Shown here piece by piece: positions 49,616-61,549 of a stretch of DNA of 64,000 nt. This DNA comes from Amblyornis subalaris (taxonomy: Eukaryota; Chordata; Aves; Passeriformes; Ptilonorhynchidae): NCBI GenBank assembly GCA_018881555.1, contig JACAXG010000032.1, positions 2,306,837 through 2,370,836 on the forward strand. The letters are read 5' to 3'. Below the pieces are notes generated by a model. That model searched no databases and had not been told where the DNA came from. It was given only the letters and a program-made list of their open reading frames with translations. Each line of letters starts with the position of its first letter. Position 1 is the stretch's first letter. The translations under genes and the position numbers were made by a program.

Positions 49616-49769
49616 CCTCATGCAGTGGGGATGAAGCAACTCCAAGTATATAAAAGTCACTGTTCCGTTAATGTGGCTGAGGGTGTAGACAGAAAGAAAA
49701 GCAACCGGAATAGGGGCCGTCTTTCACTGCAGTTGCTTCAGAAGCTGGGAGGATATTCACCAGTCAATG
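49616..49769 (+). other. Candidate internal exon, plus strand (unrecognised)
   Basis: The acceptor 'atctgcttttctgcacag' is followed by 154 bases and the donor CAATG|GTATGA. Only the frame starting at the first exon base stays open; the other two have early stops. The predicted peptide has a basic centre (D-R-K-K-S-N-R-N-R-G-R) followed by an amphipathic L-S-L-Q-L-L-Q-K-L-G-G-Y. The phase is 0 in, 1 out, matching the candidate exon at 56,867. I do not recognise the protein. It could equally be a lncRNA exon or chance. Confidence 0.25.
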
Positions 49770-50642
49770 GTATGATCTCAATTTCGTTGTTGAGGGGATT
49801 TTGCTTAGTTTTATTTTAAGTTTCATGAAATGAGTGATTCAACACAAATTGAAGTTTTTTCATCAGGTTTTGTGTAGTCTGACGACTGGATAGAAACTGC
49901 CGTGTTGCAGTGCTCCTGTCGTATGATATCAGACATTTTTCTTTTCTTTTTTTTTGGTCAGCTTGTAGGTACCATTAAGGCTTTAAATTTGCTCCTCTCA
50001 TTGCGAGAAAGTGCCTAATTCCAACTCAGTATTCACCAGTACAATACTTGAAAAGGTATTTTAATAAATAACATATGATGGTTTTCATAATTTCTAGTTC
50101 AGCCTTTCAATTAGCACAGCTGTGTGGACAGGGCCAAGGTGAAAAATGACAGACACAGAATGAATGAGGGAACTGGGTTAGTCCTGCAGCTTCCACTAGC
50201 TATTTTTAATCAAACAAGAGTGATTACACAGAGGAACAAAACTCATTGATTAGGTCTATTTAGTAGTTAAAAGCCTTTACAACCTATACACCCTGGCACA
50301 GTAAAATGCGAGGAGCAAATTGGCTTCCTGTTCTTTGCAATAGGTGAAAATATGAATGTTGAGTTTGAGCACAGTGTTATTTATGCACTAATATCGAAAT
50401 TACAGCTATGTGCTGCGTGTGTCACTTCACAGTTGGAAATCAAATTATACTCCTGCTGGAATATTGGCACATTGGTATCAGCTATAGCAGCTGCTTTGCC
50501 TTCTCTGACTTTTCTTACTGTTGCTGCTAATGAAAAAGGAGGCTGCTGTCGCTGCTCTTAGCAGAGCTGTTTTTCTCTTCACTTGAAAAGCAAGCAGACA
50601 GTCTGGGTCTTCTCATGGCAGAAAAGGAAAGGAACATTTAAT
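49770..50642. promoter_or_regulatory. Possible conserved non-coding element (about 50.1-50.6 kb)
   Basis: Between about 50,090 and 50,560 the sequence has balanced composition, several isolated CpGs and dense transcription-factor-like words (for example 'attagcacagctgtgtgg', 'tttaatcaaacaagagtgatt', 'actcattgattaggtc', 'gctgctaatgaaaaagg'). It has no repeat similarity. Such islands in gene deserts are often developmental enhancers, but the assignment rests on texture only. Confidence 0.2.
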
Positions 50643-50836
50643 TGCTGCTGAAACACTTGTACAAAAGGTCACCAAACAATACAAGTTCTTATTTGGAACT
50701 GAACTTTGAAGCGAAGAATTACAGATTGTTTGAAGGGATCCAGCAGTTAGTTGATATACCAGATCCTCAGTATATTGAAAAGAAGAAGAGAAAGAAAGCT
50801 AAACTTGATGGGAGTTTCCCAGCAGGCCAGGGATAA
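50643..50836 (+). other. Lysine-rich orphan open frame
   Basis: An open stretch of 64 codons lacks an ATG (in-frame TTG at 50,642) and has an in-frame stop just upstream. Its second half reads F-E-G-I-Q-Q-L-V-D-I-P-D-P-Q-Y and then a K-K-K-R-K-K-A-K cluster like a nuclear localisation signal, ending at TAA. It looks protein-like, but no convincing acceptor or donor bounds it. It may be a fragment of an old retrocopy or chance. Confidence 0.15.
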
Positions 50837-53800
50837 GCTTGCCATCCATCTGTGATGGAGGTGCTCGTGAGGCCTGTGTAAGGAAACCATTGCAATTCCT
50901 CATCCGTGGCCTCACACAAGCACAGAAGGACTGAGTGACTGACTATGCAGAAGCTGCTGGTATTCAACCCAAAAGACTTTTGTATTGACAAAAGGCACAG
51001 CTTCTCAAAGGTGGCACGAGGCACTAATTTACAAGTGCCTAAATACTTATAAGGCTTCCAAACCCATCCTGGCCCAAAGGAGTAGTGAATATGAAAAAAG
51101 TCACTGTCCCATTAAGTAAATTCCAAAGCTCCTGGTGTTAAATCAATGATTAATTAAAAACACGGACNAGCTTCATCTTGTAAACAGTGACAAAAGATAA
51201 ATTGAGTTTCTTTAAAAACATGTAATTTTAAATTCATGTTGAACATAAAAAGAAACCTGCTCCTTACCTGAGGGATTTTTGCCTGCTTCACATTATTAAA
51301 AAATCATCTGTGTAATCAATATCATGACAATACAAATTTTGTTTTTTGGCATTGAAATTTTCTCTTGAATTAAGGAAGGCTCTATTATTATTATTTTGCT
51401 ATTCTTATTATATGTCTTTGTCTCTGAGACTCTTCTACTGTATTTCCATTGCTTTTATTTTCCTTAGGAGTTGAGAGACAAGTGACATCTGATTAGCATT
51501 GCATGTTTGCTATAGTGCAAAGATATTTTCAGAAATAAAGGGCTTATTTTATTTCCAGAGCAAATCAATCCCACAGCCTCTCCAACTCACATAGTTTTTT
51601 CTTTCTTCTTTAAGTATTTTCCCTACTGGAGGATTTTTGATATGTACTGTATCTTGGCAACATGCAGAGAAAGAAAGGGAAGGTCTTGGTAGGAAAAAAG
51701 CTGAAATCATTGGCAATGTTCTGATTTACACTAAGTATTTAATATAGGAAATTGAGATGGCTGTTACTATTTATTCACCATCCCATCTGCCATCAGCAGA
51801 GAGGTTGATATGATTTCTGCTTGTAAAGATGGCAAGCACATTTAGCAGCAATAGCATGCCTGCTTTGTATTAGTGGACACAAACCAGGTTATGCCTAGAA
51901 TTTTGTAGATTCACATATTTTGCATGAAGCATGTTGAACGTAACTTTTTCCTATCTCTTTTTTAACCCAATTAACACATGTTTTAGAAGATGGAGTCAAT
52001 AATACATTGTATTTAATTACAGTTTTTAGTCCTTTTTGACAACTGATCTGGGCTTTAGTTCTACTATTTATTTCAGTAGAATTTTGAAATCCTTATGAGC
52101 TTTGTATTTGCAGCTCTCTGCCTTTAGATCCACTTGATGAGTGTGCAATGCATCTTGATCTGAAGCTTGATAAAGTCATAGAGTTCATAACTGCATAAAA
52201 TTAGCCACCTGTATGTGAACTATCCTCAATAAAAACATTTGCAGGAATGACCAGTCTCATGAGACAACCACATGAAATATGACTTCTCTTTCATTCTGTT
52301 GAGGCAAGTATGAAAGGGATCTTCTAGAAAATGTATAGAAAATAGAAGGATGGATTTTAACTACGGTGAAGAAAAAGGTTTTCAAATGAAATTCACATTT
52401 GCCCGAACCTTTACATTAGATCTAAACCAAACTCAGTCCCCATAACTGATAAAAGTGTCTATACTGCTAGAACCCAATGAGTTAACCCTGCCCACAACTT
52501 CTTTATTTCTCNGTTATGTTTTTCTATTATTCCTTTCTTCCCCAACTTGCATAAACAAAGTTTCCAAACAGAGAGTGATATTAAAGCACCAGTCAACTAA
52601 ATAGCTTTATCAGCATCTCCTTCCCCTTACACACAGGAGGATGACTCTAGGTGTATATTCTAGAGAGCTTGTTGATCTTTTTAATGCTAATTAGCCTTTG
52701 ATTAGGATCCAAGAATCAAGGTAACAGGACCAGATTTTCCCACCATTGATTGATGAATTAATTAAAGGCATCTATACGGAATTTAATGCTGGAAGTGTGC
52801 CATGTTGATTGTCCTTTAGCATTTTGCAGGAGCATTTTCAGCATTATCAATCTAACATTGTTGTACAAGATTAAGTCTTTAGGACATGGTTTAAGTGGTG
52901 GGTAGGTATCTAAAAAGGCAAGTACCTCTGGGGGAAACAGTCTCCAACACAGTAAAGAAATAAACCTACAGAACCTCTTAGAGTGACCTGATTTTCAGAG
53001 TGGATGAAAACTCTCAGTTCTAAGTGATGTTAGTACTGCACTTTGGATACTCACCTAGAGAAAACAGCACCAAGCCAATGCTAAAGCAGAATGAGAATAA
53101 AGTTTGTGCAATCTTACATGATACAAATACCTTTAGTGCTACATCCTCTACTGGTCAAAGGCCACATAGTTCCATCAAAGTTATGGATACTTTGACAATT
53201 TATACCAAACAATAAACCTGCTTTTTCAGTTTTCCTGCTAGTTAATCTATAGGTATTCCACCATTNAGCAGTACTTTTTTTTATTATACCTGCCCTGACA
53301 CACTGACAATCAATAATTGCCTCTAGGTAACAGAAGAATTTTAAGAAAAAGTTATAAGTTAAAAAGAATGAAGTATTTTTTTTCCAAAGATGATTGAGAC
53401 AGAATAATTTACACCAAGAGAGGCAAAACAAAAGCTACATGACTGTTTTTAAAATTGCACATGTGGTTTTTCCATTTTAGAATAAAAAGATATATCAGCA
53501 GGTGTTAATCTTGTACAAATAACATGCATCTTGCCACAATAGGATTGCTTTGACTGGCATGGCTAAACAGTCAGACCTAAATCCAATCTTATAAAATAAA
53601 TGAAACCATTACTGAACCATAGATGGATACATCATGGGTTAAAAACTTGCTGAAAAAGGTTCTGCTGCTGCTTTTAAAAAGCCATAATATTCTATAAAGT
53701 TGTCAGAAAAATGGTACTTTTGTCTTACTTGATTTTGTCTGGCTGTGACAGAGTCATTCTTGGTATGATTACAAATATTTTTAGTATCCTCAAAGGATAT

Positions 53801-53936
53801 TTTAAGAAACTGCGGTGTATTTGCTATAGCCATGAAATCCACATATTTTTTATAGATGACAGGTGAATACATCCCACCTACCTTTATCAGTGGGATTAAT
53901 CTCCAGTATCTCTAAACATCTTCAGTATATCTGTAC
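50837..53936. other. Unannotated AT-rich sequence
   Basis: No repeat family is recognised. The segment at about 52,620-52,870, with TTAATTAA-like and 'gctaattagcc' words, is a weak enhancer candidate and is discussed in the findings. Confidence 0.45.
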
Positions 53937-54088
53937 CTGAAAAAGTTACAGGAGGTGCCGTCTGTAGCCAAAGAAGAAAAATCAGCACTGTTGGAGTTTT
54001 TCATGTGTCTCATCTGTCCTGTTTTAGAGAACCAGTGGTGGATGGGACGAATTGTCCCTTGAGAGTGAAGGGCGAGATCCCAGCCCGT
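53937..54088 (-). other. Candidate internal exon, minus strand (unrecognised)
   Basis: On the minus strand the acceptor 'ccctcactgtttatgtgcag' precedes 152 bases and the donor is TTTTTCAG|GTACAGA. Only the frame beginning with the first base (T-G-W-D-L-A-L-H-S) is open throughout; the other two hit stops. The phase is 0 in, 2 out. Two CpGs lie near its 5' end. No domain is recognised. It could be a coding exon, a lncRNA exon or chance. Confidence 0.25.
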
Positions 54089-54600
54089 CTGCACATAAAC
54101 AGTGAGGGATACAAAACAGAAAGTTAATGCTCTCCGTTCAGTTTTTAAATGACCATATATGATCAATTTTATGTAAATCAATCCAATCACTGTAGGTGAG
54201 GGATGACCAGTGCAGTAGTTTGGGATAAATATGAAAAAACTGTTGATTTTAGGAAATTGGAAAGAAGATAACACATAAGATTTCTGTGTTTTCTTTCTGC
54301 TTTTGAAAATTTTTTACACAGCTTCATCTCTTGAGCAATACTTGAGTCTAGTCTAAACATATATACAGCTTTTTATTTCAGTAATACTAAAATAAACCTG
54401 GTCAAAAGTACCTTTTACTTTGCTTGTCAAATAAAAAAAATGTAGTGGACTGGTCAGTTTGTCTTGAACAGAAACTAAAATGTCTTGGGTTTGATGCTTT
54501 CAGAAGACTGAAAATAATTTGGATAGTGAAGGGTACTGTTTTTACTAAACCAAGATGTTTTATTTCACATGGAGTTTATGTAGAATACTTTCTCAATTTT

Positions 54601-54620
54601 CTTTTTTTTTTTTTTTTTTG
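54601..54620. repeat. Poly(T) run
   Basis: About 19 consecutive T followed by G. It could be the tail of a minus-strand retrocopy, but no parent sequence is recognised beside it. Confidence 0.8.
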
Positions 54621-54872
54621 TTTCATTATGTTACTTTTTGGTGCTTGACACAAATGGCAGAGCAGAACCTAAGCAGTTCTGCTTGATTAGGGGAACAACC
54701 CTTTGAATAGCAGCTTTAGGGTGATTACAGATACTGCATAGGATTTGCAGTTACTGCGTAAGACTTTCACATACTCAAAGTCAAAATTATTTTATTTTTA
54801 GGCCTTATTGGGAGCCATTGTATAACGTTTTTTTACTGAAGAGAACAAGAAGAGAACAGTATTGGAAAGAGA

Positions 54873-55060
54873 TCACAAAATGACAGAATGGCTGAGGCTG
54901 GAAGGGACCTGGGGGAGCACCTGGGTCCAACCCTCCTGCTCCAGCAGGGCCACCTAGAGCCCATTGCTGAGGACAGCTTTNGAGTGCCTCCAAGGAGGAT
55001 GACTCCAGAGCCTCTTTGGGAAACCTGTGGTGTTGCGTGACTGCTGAGGGCAGTATGACC
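54873..55060 (-). mobile_element. CR1 LINE 3' end
   Basis: The + strand has 'aatgacagaatggctgaggc', 'tggaagggacctgggggagc', 'acctgggtccaaccctcctg', 'ctccagcagggccacctagag', 'cccattgctgaggacagc', 'gagtgcctccaaggagg' and 'gggaaacctgtgg'. This is the reverse complement of a GC-richer CR1 subfamily. The octamer tail is lost and the right end fades out. Confidence 0.92.
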
Positions 55061-56866
55061 CTCTGGAAGAGGAGTCAGTCCTCACAGTTTTGCATAATCA
55101 CCAAATTTGTACACTTTACTCCACTGTTAATATTTAATGTTTAAACAACCACAATGTCTAATTGTTTATACGAGTATTTTCCATATCACCATTCCTGAAA
55201 ATGCTACTTCTCTTTTCATTCGTTTTTTTGCATGGCCTGTGGATATGCATTGTTACATTATTGAACATTGTCCTGGAACAGTTGTTAAAATCTGAAAATT
55301 TTATGTTACTATTTTTGCAACAGAACTCATTCTTCATAAAATCTTCATATTGCATTAGCTAGAAATGAATACTGGTAGCACAGTAAAGATGACACATTAT
55401 AATGTTTCATATATTGGATATCCTAAGTGTGCCACAGATCATAATGTAGCAGTAGTAGCAATTGGCAATATAAAATGAAAGATAGGTAAAATAAAAAATC
55501 TTACCCACATGAAATGATAGATATCTCCATTCTGTAAGGATAGAGATGAGGCAGTTCACAATTTTGTGGCTGAAATGGAGAAAACTACATTTTTGATTTG
55601 TCATAATATTATGTTACCTAAATTGTATCCTACATTACTTTGTAAACCAAATATATACNCACATATATATCCTGTGAAACTNAACCGTTGCACAAGGGTT
55701 AACTACAAACATTAAACACCTTTTACATTTACTTTGGTCATGGTCCTTGTTTCAGCTATACAGTTCCACCAATACTGAAGTCCAGTGAGTTGTCTTTTTT
55801 TTTTAACTCAGCAATTAATATTTTNTATGGTGCTTTAGAACATTAATAAGTATTTCCCCTTAAATTTACCAGAATCACTGATACTGGGTATGTTTTTAAA
55901 GCAATAACTTATTTAAATGCTCAGATATGTGATGTTATACCTGCAGTTAAAGGTACNATTTTTCGAACTGGAGGAAGAGTCTCTTTCTCAGATCATTCTG
56001 AGTATAAGAAAACACCCTGTTTACTGTTAGTGATCAGCTATAAAGGTGGTTACAACAGAGAAAAGTAATAGTGTTATAATTAATTAGACAAATCTGAGAT
56101 GAGATCAAATACATAGACTTTGAAGTTTCAAAAGAATAACTTTGGCTGATAGTTTAAATCAACATCGTAGACCAAGTAGTGCAGACACTAAAAATCTGTC
56201 ATTTTCTCAGAGATTATCACAGTACTAGTACAAGTGTGGCTCTATGTATGGAGAATAATTTTATCATATTGCAATGTATGTTCTGACTCAGTGATGCTCT
56301 TTGCAGTGTAATAAAGCAGAGGGAAATGCAAATCATTTAGTCCAATATAAGTGTAATGAGAGAAAGGACAAACCAATGTGCATGATGAATAAGAATGACA
56401 GCAATACATTTTATTTTGACAGATTAACCATAATAAAANATTTATACTAGAATATATCTGAAGTGTGATATGATCTCAGAAGGAAAAATGATTTTCTGAG
56501 TCCTAAGGAAAGAGCTTTTTAGTAGATGCAAAATAACCATTGAAAATGCAAAAAAAGAGAACCTTTTATTAAACATTATTGCATTAAACATATTTTCCTC
56601 CCTTCTTTTAATTTTTTAAAATCTTTGTTCAACAAATAAAAGTTAAGAAACTCTACTGGATTTCAGATTTATCAACCTTACTGAGTTTAATTTAAACATA
56701 GATTGAAAATCTGAGTTTCAACAAGACATAGACTATTTGAAAATATGCATCCATTATCCAACTATGAACTGGAGAATGTCACCTGGAACTTTTGCAAAAA
56801 GTTTTATTTGTGAAAATTCTAAATCTTAAACTTTTGAAAATATTGTAATATACATTTGCATCACAG
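55061..56866. other. Unannotated AT-rich sequence
   Basis: No repeat or exon is supported. Several single Ns cluster at 55,659-55,957. Confidence 0.5.
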
Positions 56867-56962
56867 ACCTAAGTACAGGGGAAGACGAGCTAAAAATATT
56901 ACAGGAGAGAACATTGTTCCTTGGAGAAGTGAAGATTCATGATCAACCCAATTTTAAAGCAG
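56867..56962 (+). other. Candidate internal exon, plus strand (unrecognised)
   Basis: An acceptor (tacatttgcatcacag) is followed by 96 bases and the strong donor AAAGCAG|GTAAGA. One frame is fully open, starting after two bases and leaving one: phase 1 in and out, with a length divisible by three. The peptide L-S-T-G-E-D-E-L-K-I-L-Q-E-R has an acidic then helical character. The incoming phase fits the candidate exon at 49,616. No family is recognised. Confidence 0.25.
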
Positions 56963-58661
56963 GTAAGAAATACTTAGGTCCTGCTTCAGAAGATGAAAAA
57001 TTATGTTTGGAGAAATGCAATAAAACCTGAAATAGGTTACAATGTTTAATAAACTAACGTGACATCATCCTTATCTTTGGGAATCACCAAGAGTCTTTGG
57101 ATCTAAAGGATTATTATAAGGTCTTGAATTCCAAACCATGTTTTTTTCTAAAGTCATTAATATCTTCTGTGGAGATGGGTCGTACTTTAGACTGATGAGT
57201 AGCAAAACCTCTCTAATTATCCAATAGTTATCTAAGAAAAGAAGTTACATACTGTAAAAATACTTCAACACTTAAAACTTTACAGTCATTAGCTTGTTTC
57301 AGGCCACAGTCATCAGTATATCAGAAATAATCTACTATATATCAGATTATTATTTGAGAAACTTCTCTACAGAGACTGCTATCAGTGCCAGGCATATGCA
57401 TAGAGAAATGTGCTGTATGAGTTCTTTAAATACGCTTGTGTTTAAAGACTGGAAACAGGATTGGTGGGAAGGACTATGAAATAAAAGGTAATATACACAG
57501 AACACAAAAAGCAACTGCTTATAAGGAAAATTTTAGAATTATGAGAGCTACTATGGCTTTCAAATCATTTCTGAAGGAAGTAATTGAATTTATGTAACTG
57601 TTATCATGTAAAACTGGACAAGATGGGAAAAAAAATATACATATACATACTCAGATTCAAGCATGAGAGACCNAAGTGATGAAAAAAATCTTTTATATTT
57701 TTTAGCTAAAATACTCAAGAACATATCAAGGACTTAGAACTATGCAGAATAAACACAACTGGAATAANTGTCAGTGAGATCGGTCCTTGTCAGTGTGGAT
57801 CTAATCTGGGCTGGGTTTCACAGAGGAAGTTTTTAGCAAAAGTCTCTCTTTCTTAGCTATGGTTATAGGATTTGAAGCTCTTATACATTTTCCTTCCCTA
57901 CAGCTATTCTTCCCAGCTCACCAGGACTGTGCAAGACACTACGGTATGTGATGAAAGCAGTGGGGGACTGAAGAAACTGATTCTAAAGTATTTATATAGT
58001 GGGGCTTTCATGAGGCCTGTAGAAAGAAAAAGGTGATGTTCTGTCAAGCCAGCTCCTTTTCTACCTGGATTAAGAATATTTGTTAATGTTTTAATCTCCT
58101 TCTTTGTGAAAATGAAGGGTTAAAGTTGAAAGCAAATCTGGTCTTGTGGCTTTTTCTTAAGAAAAGCAAAAATCATGATATATTTGTTATTCACGAAAGA
58201 TATCAAATAAGATGGCAGGAATACAACTAAACAAGTATATTGGAGAAAAAAACAAAGAAGAAAAATAGCAAGAGATGTTAGATCATTCTCCCAAAGGTTT
58301 TCTAGTCCTATCAAAGCAGAAGATCAGAGAAGAAGATAGATAAAATATTACAGGATANAATAGGGAATTAAAGTATAAAAGTTAGAAATAGCCAAAGTAC
58401 TGTATGAAAGCTTTTAAAATATGTATAAAGAAGACTGAAATATGCTGACTGTCTGTGCTTTGCCCACCATGTATCCATTTTCCTGCAAGACACTAAACTC
58501 AAAAAATGGAGTTTTGAATACAAATGCAAAACCACTGGATCATCAGATCTGAGGGGCTTTGCTACAGAAAAGCTGAGTGGGGTGCAGAGGTCTGCTCTGT
58601 AAGTAGAGCTGTACTTGCAGAAGGGACTATCTCAAGTACTTACAAGTTCCCATTTCTGCAG
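56963..58661. other. Unannotated AT-rich sequence
   Basis: A 40-base segment at 57,904-57,943 has a strong acceptor ('cattttccttccctacag') and the donor ACG|GTATGTG but is open in all frames, so it gives no coding signal. Nothing else is recognised. Confidence 0.45.
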
Positions 58662-58761
58662 TTAAGGAGTACTTCACAATTGTTAATGCTTTTAGTATCA
58701 GAACATCTTGGAGAACTATGGAAATCCTGTTATACATATTTTAAGGACAGAGAACATAAAG
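58662..58761 (+). other. Candidate internal exon, plus strand (unrecognised)
   Basis: The acceptor 'caagttcccatttctgcag' is followed by 100 bases and the donor CATAAAG|GTGAAAA. Only frame 0 is open (phase 0 in, 1 out). The peptide has a hydrophobic helix-like Q-L-L-M-L-L-V-S-E-H-L-G-E-L-W-K. The incoming phase does not follow from the exon-like segment at 56,867, so it would need another exon between them. No family is recognised. Confidence 0.2.
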
Positions 58762-61303
58762 GTGAAAAGGCAAAAAAAATGCATTTAACCACACTAAGAA
58801 AATTTTATTTGGGGACTCGGGATACTATTTATAGATCACTGAATTTTTATCAAATTCCTGTAATGGGTTGACCTAAGGCCTCTTGCCTGCTTTTAGCAGT
58901 ATAAATGTTGATTGTCTACAGCTAGTTACTCTAAACTTGTCTNACAGTGAATAGAGAGAGAAGTAATTTCCAAAGGGCTCTACATATCATGCTTACACAG
59001 GTAAGGAGCACAGGTAGGATGAATCAGCCTGTGACTTAATCTATTAAAAGGACTCCACATATCTACCAGTGGTTCTAATGGCTAAATTTCATATATGTAG
59101 GAAATTATTCAGCTTCTTGAGCAGAGGTGTCTTGTGCCATTTCAAATACCTGAGGGCATCCAAGACCTCTTGCAGATACAGGACAGGGCACGTGATGCCA
59201 TTTGGAACCAATTGCCAAAGCTGACAAATGCTACCCTAACAAGGGCAGCATCTTTAGGTGGAAAGTGGCTGAACTCACATTGTGGTAGAGGTGGGACTGG
59301 GCCAGGACAATCCTCTTCTCTTCCTGCTCAGGCTGGGCTGCCACATGACTGTGAAATNCTATTATTTATAGGTCTGGTGAAACAGAAACAAGAGAGAGAT
59401 GGACTCCAAATGAGTCAATGAATAAAAACATGTAATAGATTTGGTTTTGGGGACTGGGAACCCGAGATCCTTCCTGGCCAATTGTTCAGGCATCCCAGTC
59501 CTGGCTCTGGGAAGAACTGCCTGAACTATTCACACTCTGAGGTTCCACTCCAAAGTCTCCTGCAGTGGATCATTACCAGACCTCTCAGTCTTTAATGCAG
59601 GTCAGCATAAGTGCTGAACAGGTTTTGGTACTGAGGCTCTGAAGGTGTGTATTTCACTTTTCCAGGAACACACAAAAATCTGGAGAGTGTGGCTCACACA
59701 CCAAATGCCTGCTTTGAGTCTGCATTCTAATAAGAGTTCATGAATTATGTAGGCAACACAATGAGAACATTTGAAATGGTGTTTGCATCTGCTATGAGAC
59801 TTAAAATTTAATGGATTTTTAAGTAATTAGCATGAACTATTTACCACACTGAGTTATACTGTAGAAGTAGCTGAATATAAAAATAAATATGATAATAATA
59901 TGCATAAAATGCTCATTTCTTGCAGCCTTATATTTTATTTTTAAAAGGCAGCACTTAAGCAGGACTATCCAAATTGACAGGGAGAATATGAAATAATATC
60001 TTTCCTCTGTTCTTTTTTTTTTTTTGAAAAAGAAATCTTTTGTTATTTACAAGATGACAGACTAGTTTTATGGTAGCTTTGATGTGACATAAGGCAGCAC
60101 ATCCATAATCTAGCTTGTCACAGCCATTTTTAATACATATGGTATATTTTCAGCTAATGTAGGATGTTCAATAAAAGACCTATTTTTTGTATTTTCTCAT
60201 AGGGACCCCACAGCTCTGCAGTTAAGGAACAAGAGTGGTAGTCAAAATTGTCTGATGTTTGTACCCCACTGTGTCATCAGCTGGCTTAAGGTCTATTTTC
60301 TTTATGGAGACAGGCATAGCAAAAAGCCACCAACTAGAAGGTAAAGACCATTTCAGATCAGAAATAATGTGTAAATAGGTTTATAACTATGAAGATTATA
60401 AATTATTAGGCTGAACTGGAGGACTGGTAAGTTCTCTGTATCTTGTAATAAGTGATTCTTTAAAAGTGTATCTTTCTTATGATGGACAGTGAAGTCTATA
60501 TAATAAATGACCAAATGTATGATGAATCTACCCAAGCCAAGTGGAGACTCCATCACTGTCTAAGGGTGGGCATATGTCAGAGCAACTTCTTCCAAAGCAA
60601 AAGCAGGGAAAGACGTCTGGAAAGTGAAAGGTCTTGATCCTAGTTTGACTCTCCAGCCATCAGGTTAAGATAAGTAACTGAGTTGTCACTGAGATATAGG
60701 ATAAAAGGTAACGTATTTGGCAGGAATCTAATATATGGGGATCTAGACCCCTTCCTATTTTTACAGTTTAGACTGGGGAGTTTCTATATGAACAATAAAA
60801 AAAAATAAGTCCATCTGAGCCCACTGTGTTGGTTTTTTCCTCTAAAGACTGATGCTCAAAATTTCAACAGGAAAAATAATGAACCACAATGTGGTGCCTT
60901 GTGATCTGCTCTTAGGGCACGTGACTGCAGAATGAGTGAAAACTTATTGGAGATGAGGCTGCTCCTCTCTCAGAAATCCCATTTCCAAAACAAATAGAGT
61001 AACCTGTTCGTCACAACACCGGCACCACCATGATGTATAACAAAAACCATGTTGCCTGATTAGAGTTAGTCAAAATATGATGATGACAAAGTCTGGGCTT
61101 GTCTAACAATTTATGTGATGGTTCTTTAACTAGGGACGTTAAGCTTTCACANTTTCCTAAAATGTTTCAGAAGAATTAAGGAAAATTCATTAATAACTGA
61201 GATAGACAGTTTTCAGTAAAATTCTCTAGTTCTCAGATTAGTTCTTAAATAAATTCATGGAAGAAATTATTCATTTATTCAAAAAGTTTTGATTTGAAAT
61301 GTA
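58762..61303. other. Unannotated sequence
   Basis: A GC-richer patch at about 59,130-59,640 has an open frame (59,134-59,421) and words such as 'gaacccgagatccttcctgg'. It may be an old LTR or other repeat but is not recognised. The rest is AT-rich. Confidence 0.4.
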
Positions 61304-61549
61304 TCAATATAAATAAAAATGTAAACCATTAAAACATGCACTGGGGTTTTCAAAGAAGTCTTCAATATGAGCTGCCGTCTTCATCCTTAGAAAGATTAGG
61401 TAGTAAAAATTGTCCTCATGGCAGTTGCAGCAGAGTAGGAGAAATTCCAAAAGTTTTTTTAAGAAGTTATTCTCATCATATTTGAAGATAAATTCTGTTC
61501 CAGTTTGTATCCAGTGCTCTACAGGTTCCAATAAAATTTGGTCAAACAT
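61304..61549 (-). other. Orphan open frame, 81 codons, minus strand
   Basis: An ATG-initiated minus-strand frame runs to TGA. It has a mixed, protein-like composition with an acidic/aromatic C-terminal half (A-A-H-I-E-D-F-F-E-N-P) and a Leu/Cys-rich centre (L-L-E-F-L-L-L-C-C-N-C). The frame extends upstream of the ATG until an in-frame TAA. There is no good acceptor upstream, so if real it would be a single-exon ORF or a retrocopy fragment. I recognise no family. Confidence 0.2.

Noticed and set aside
50767..51024. Minus-strand frame containing D-G-W-Q-A-Y, superficially transposase-like
   Set aside because: A six-residue coincidence. The flanking residues show no transposase motifs and the frame overlaps the Lys-rich plus-strand frame.
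57904..57943. 40-base segment with strong acceptor and donor
   Set aside because: Open in all three frames, so uninformative. Its outgoing phase does not fit the next exon-like segments.
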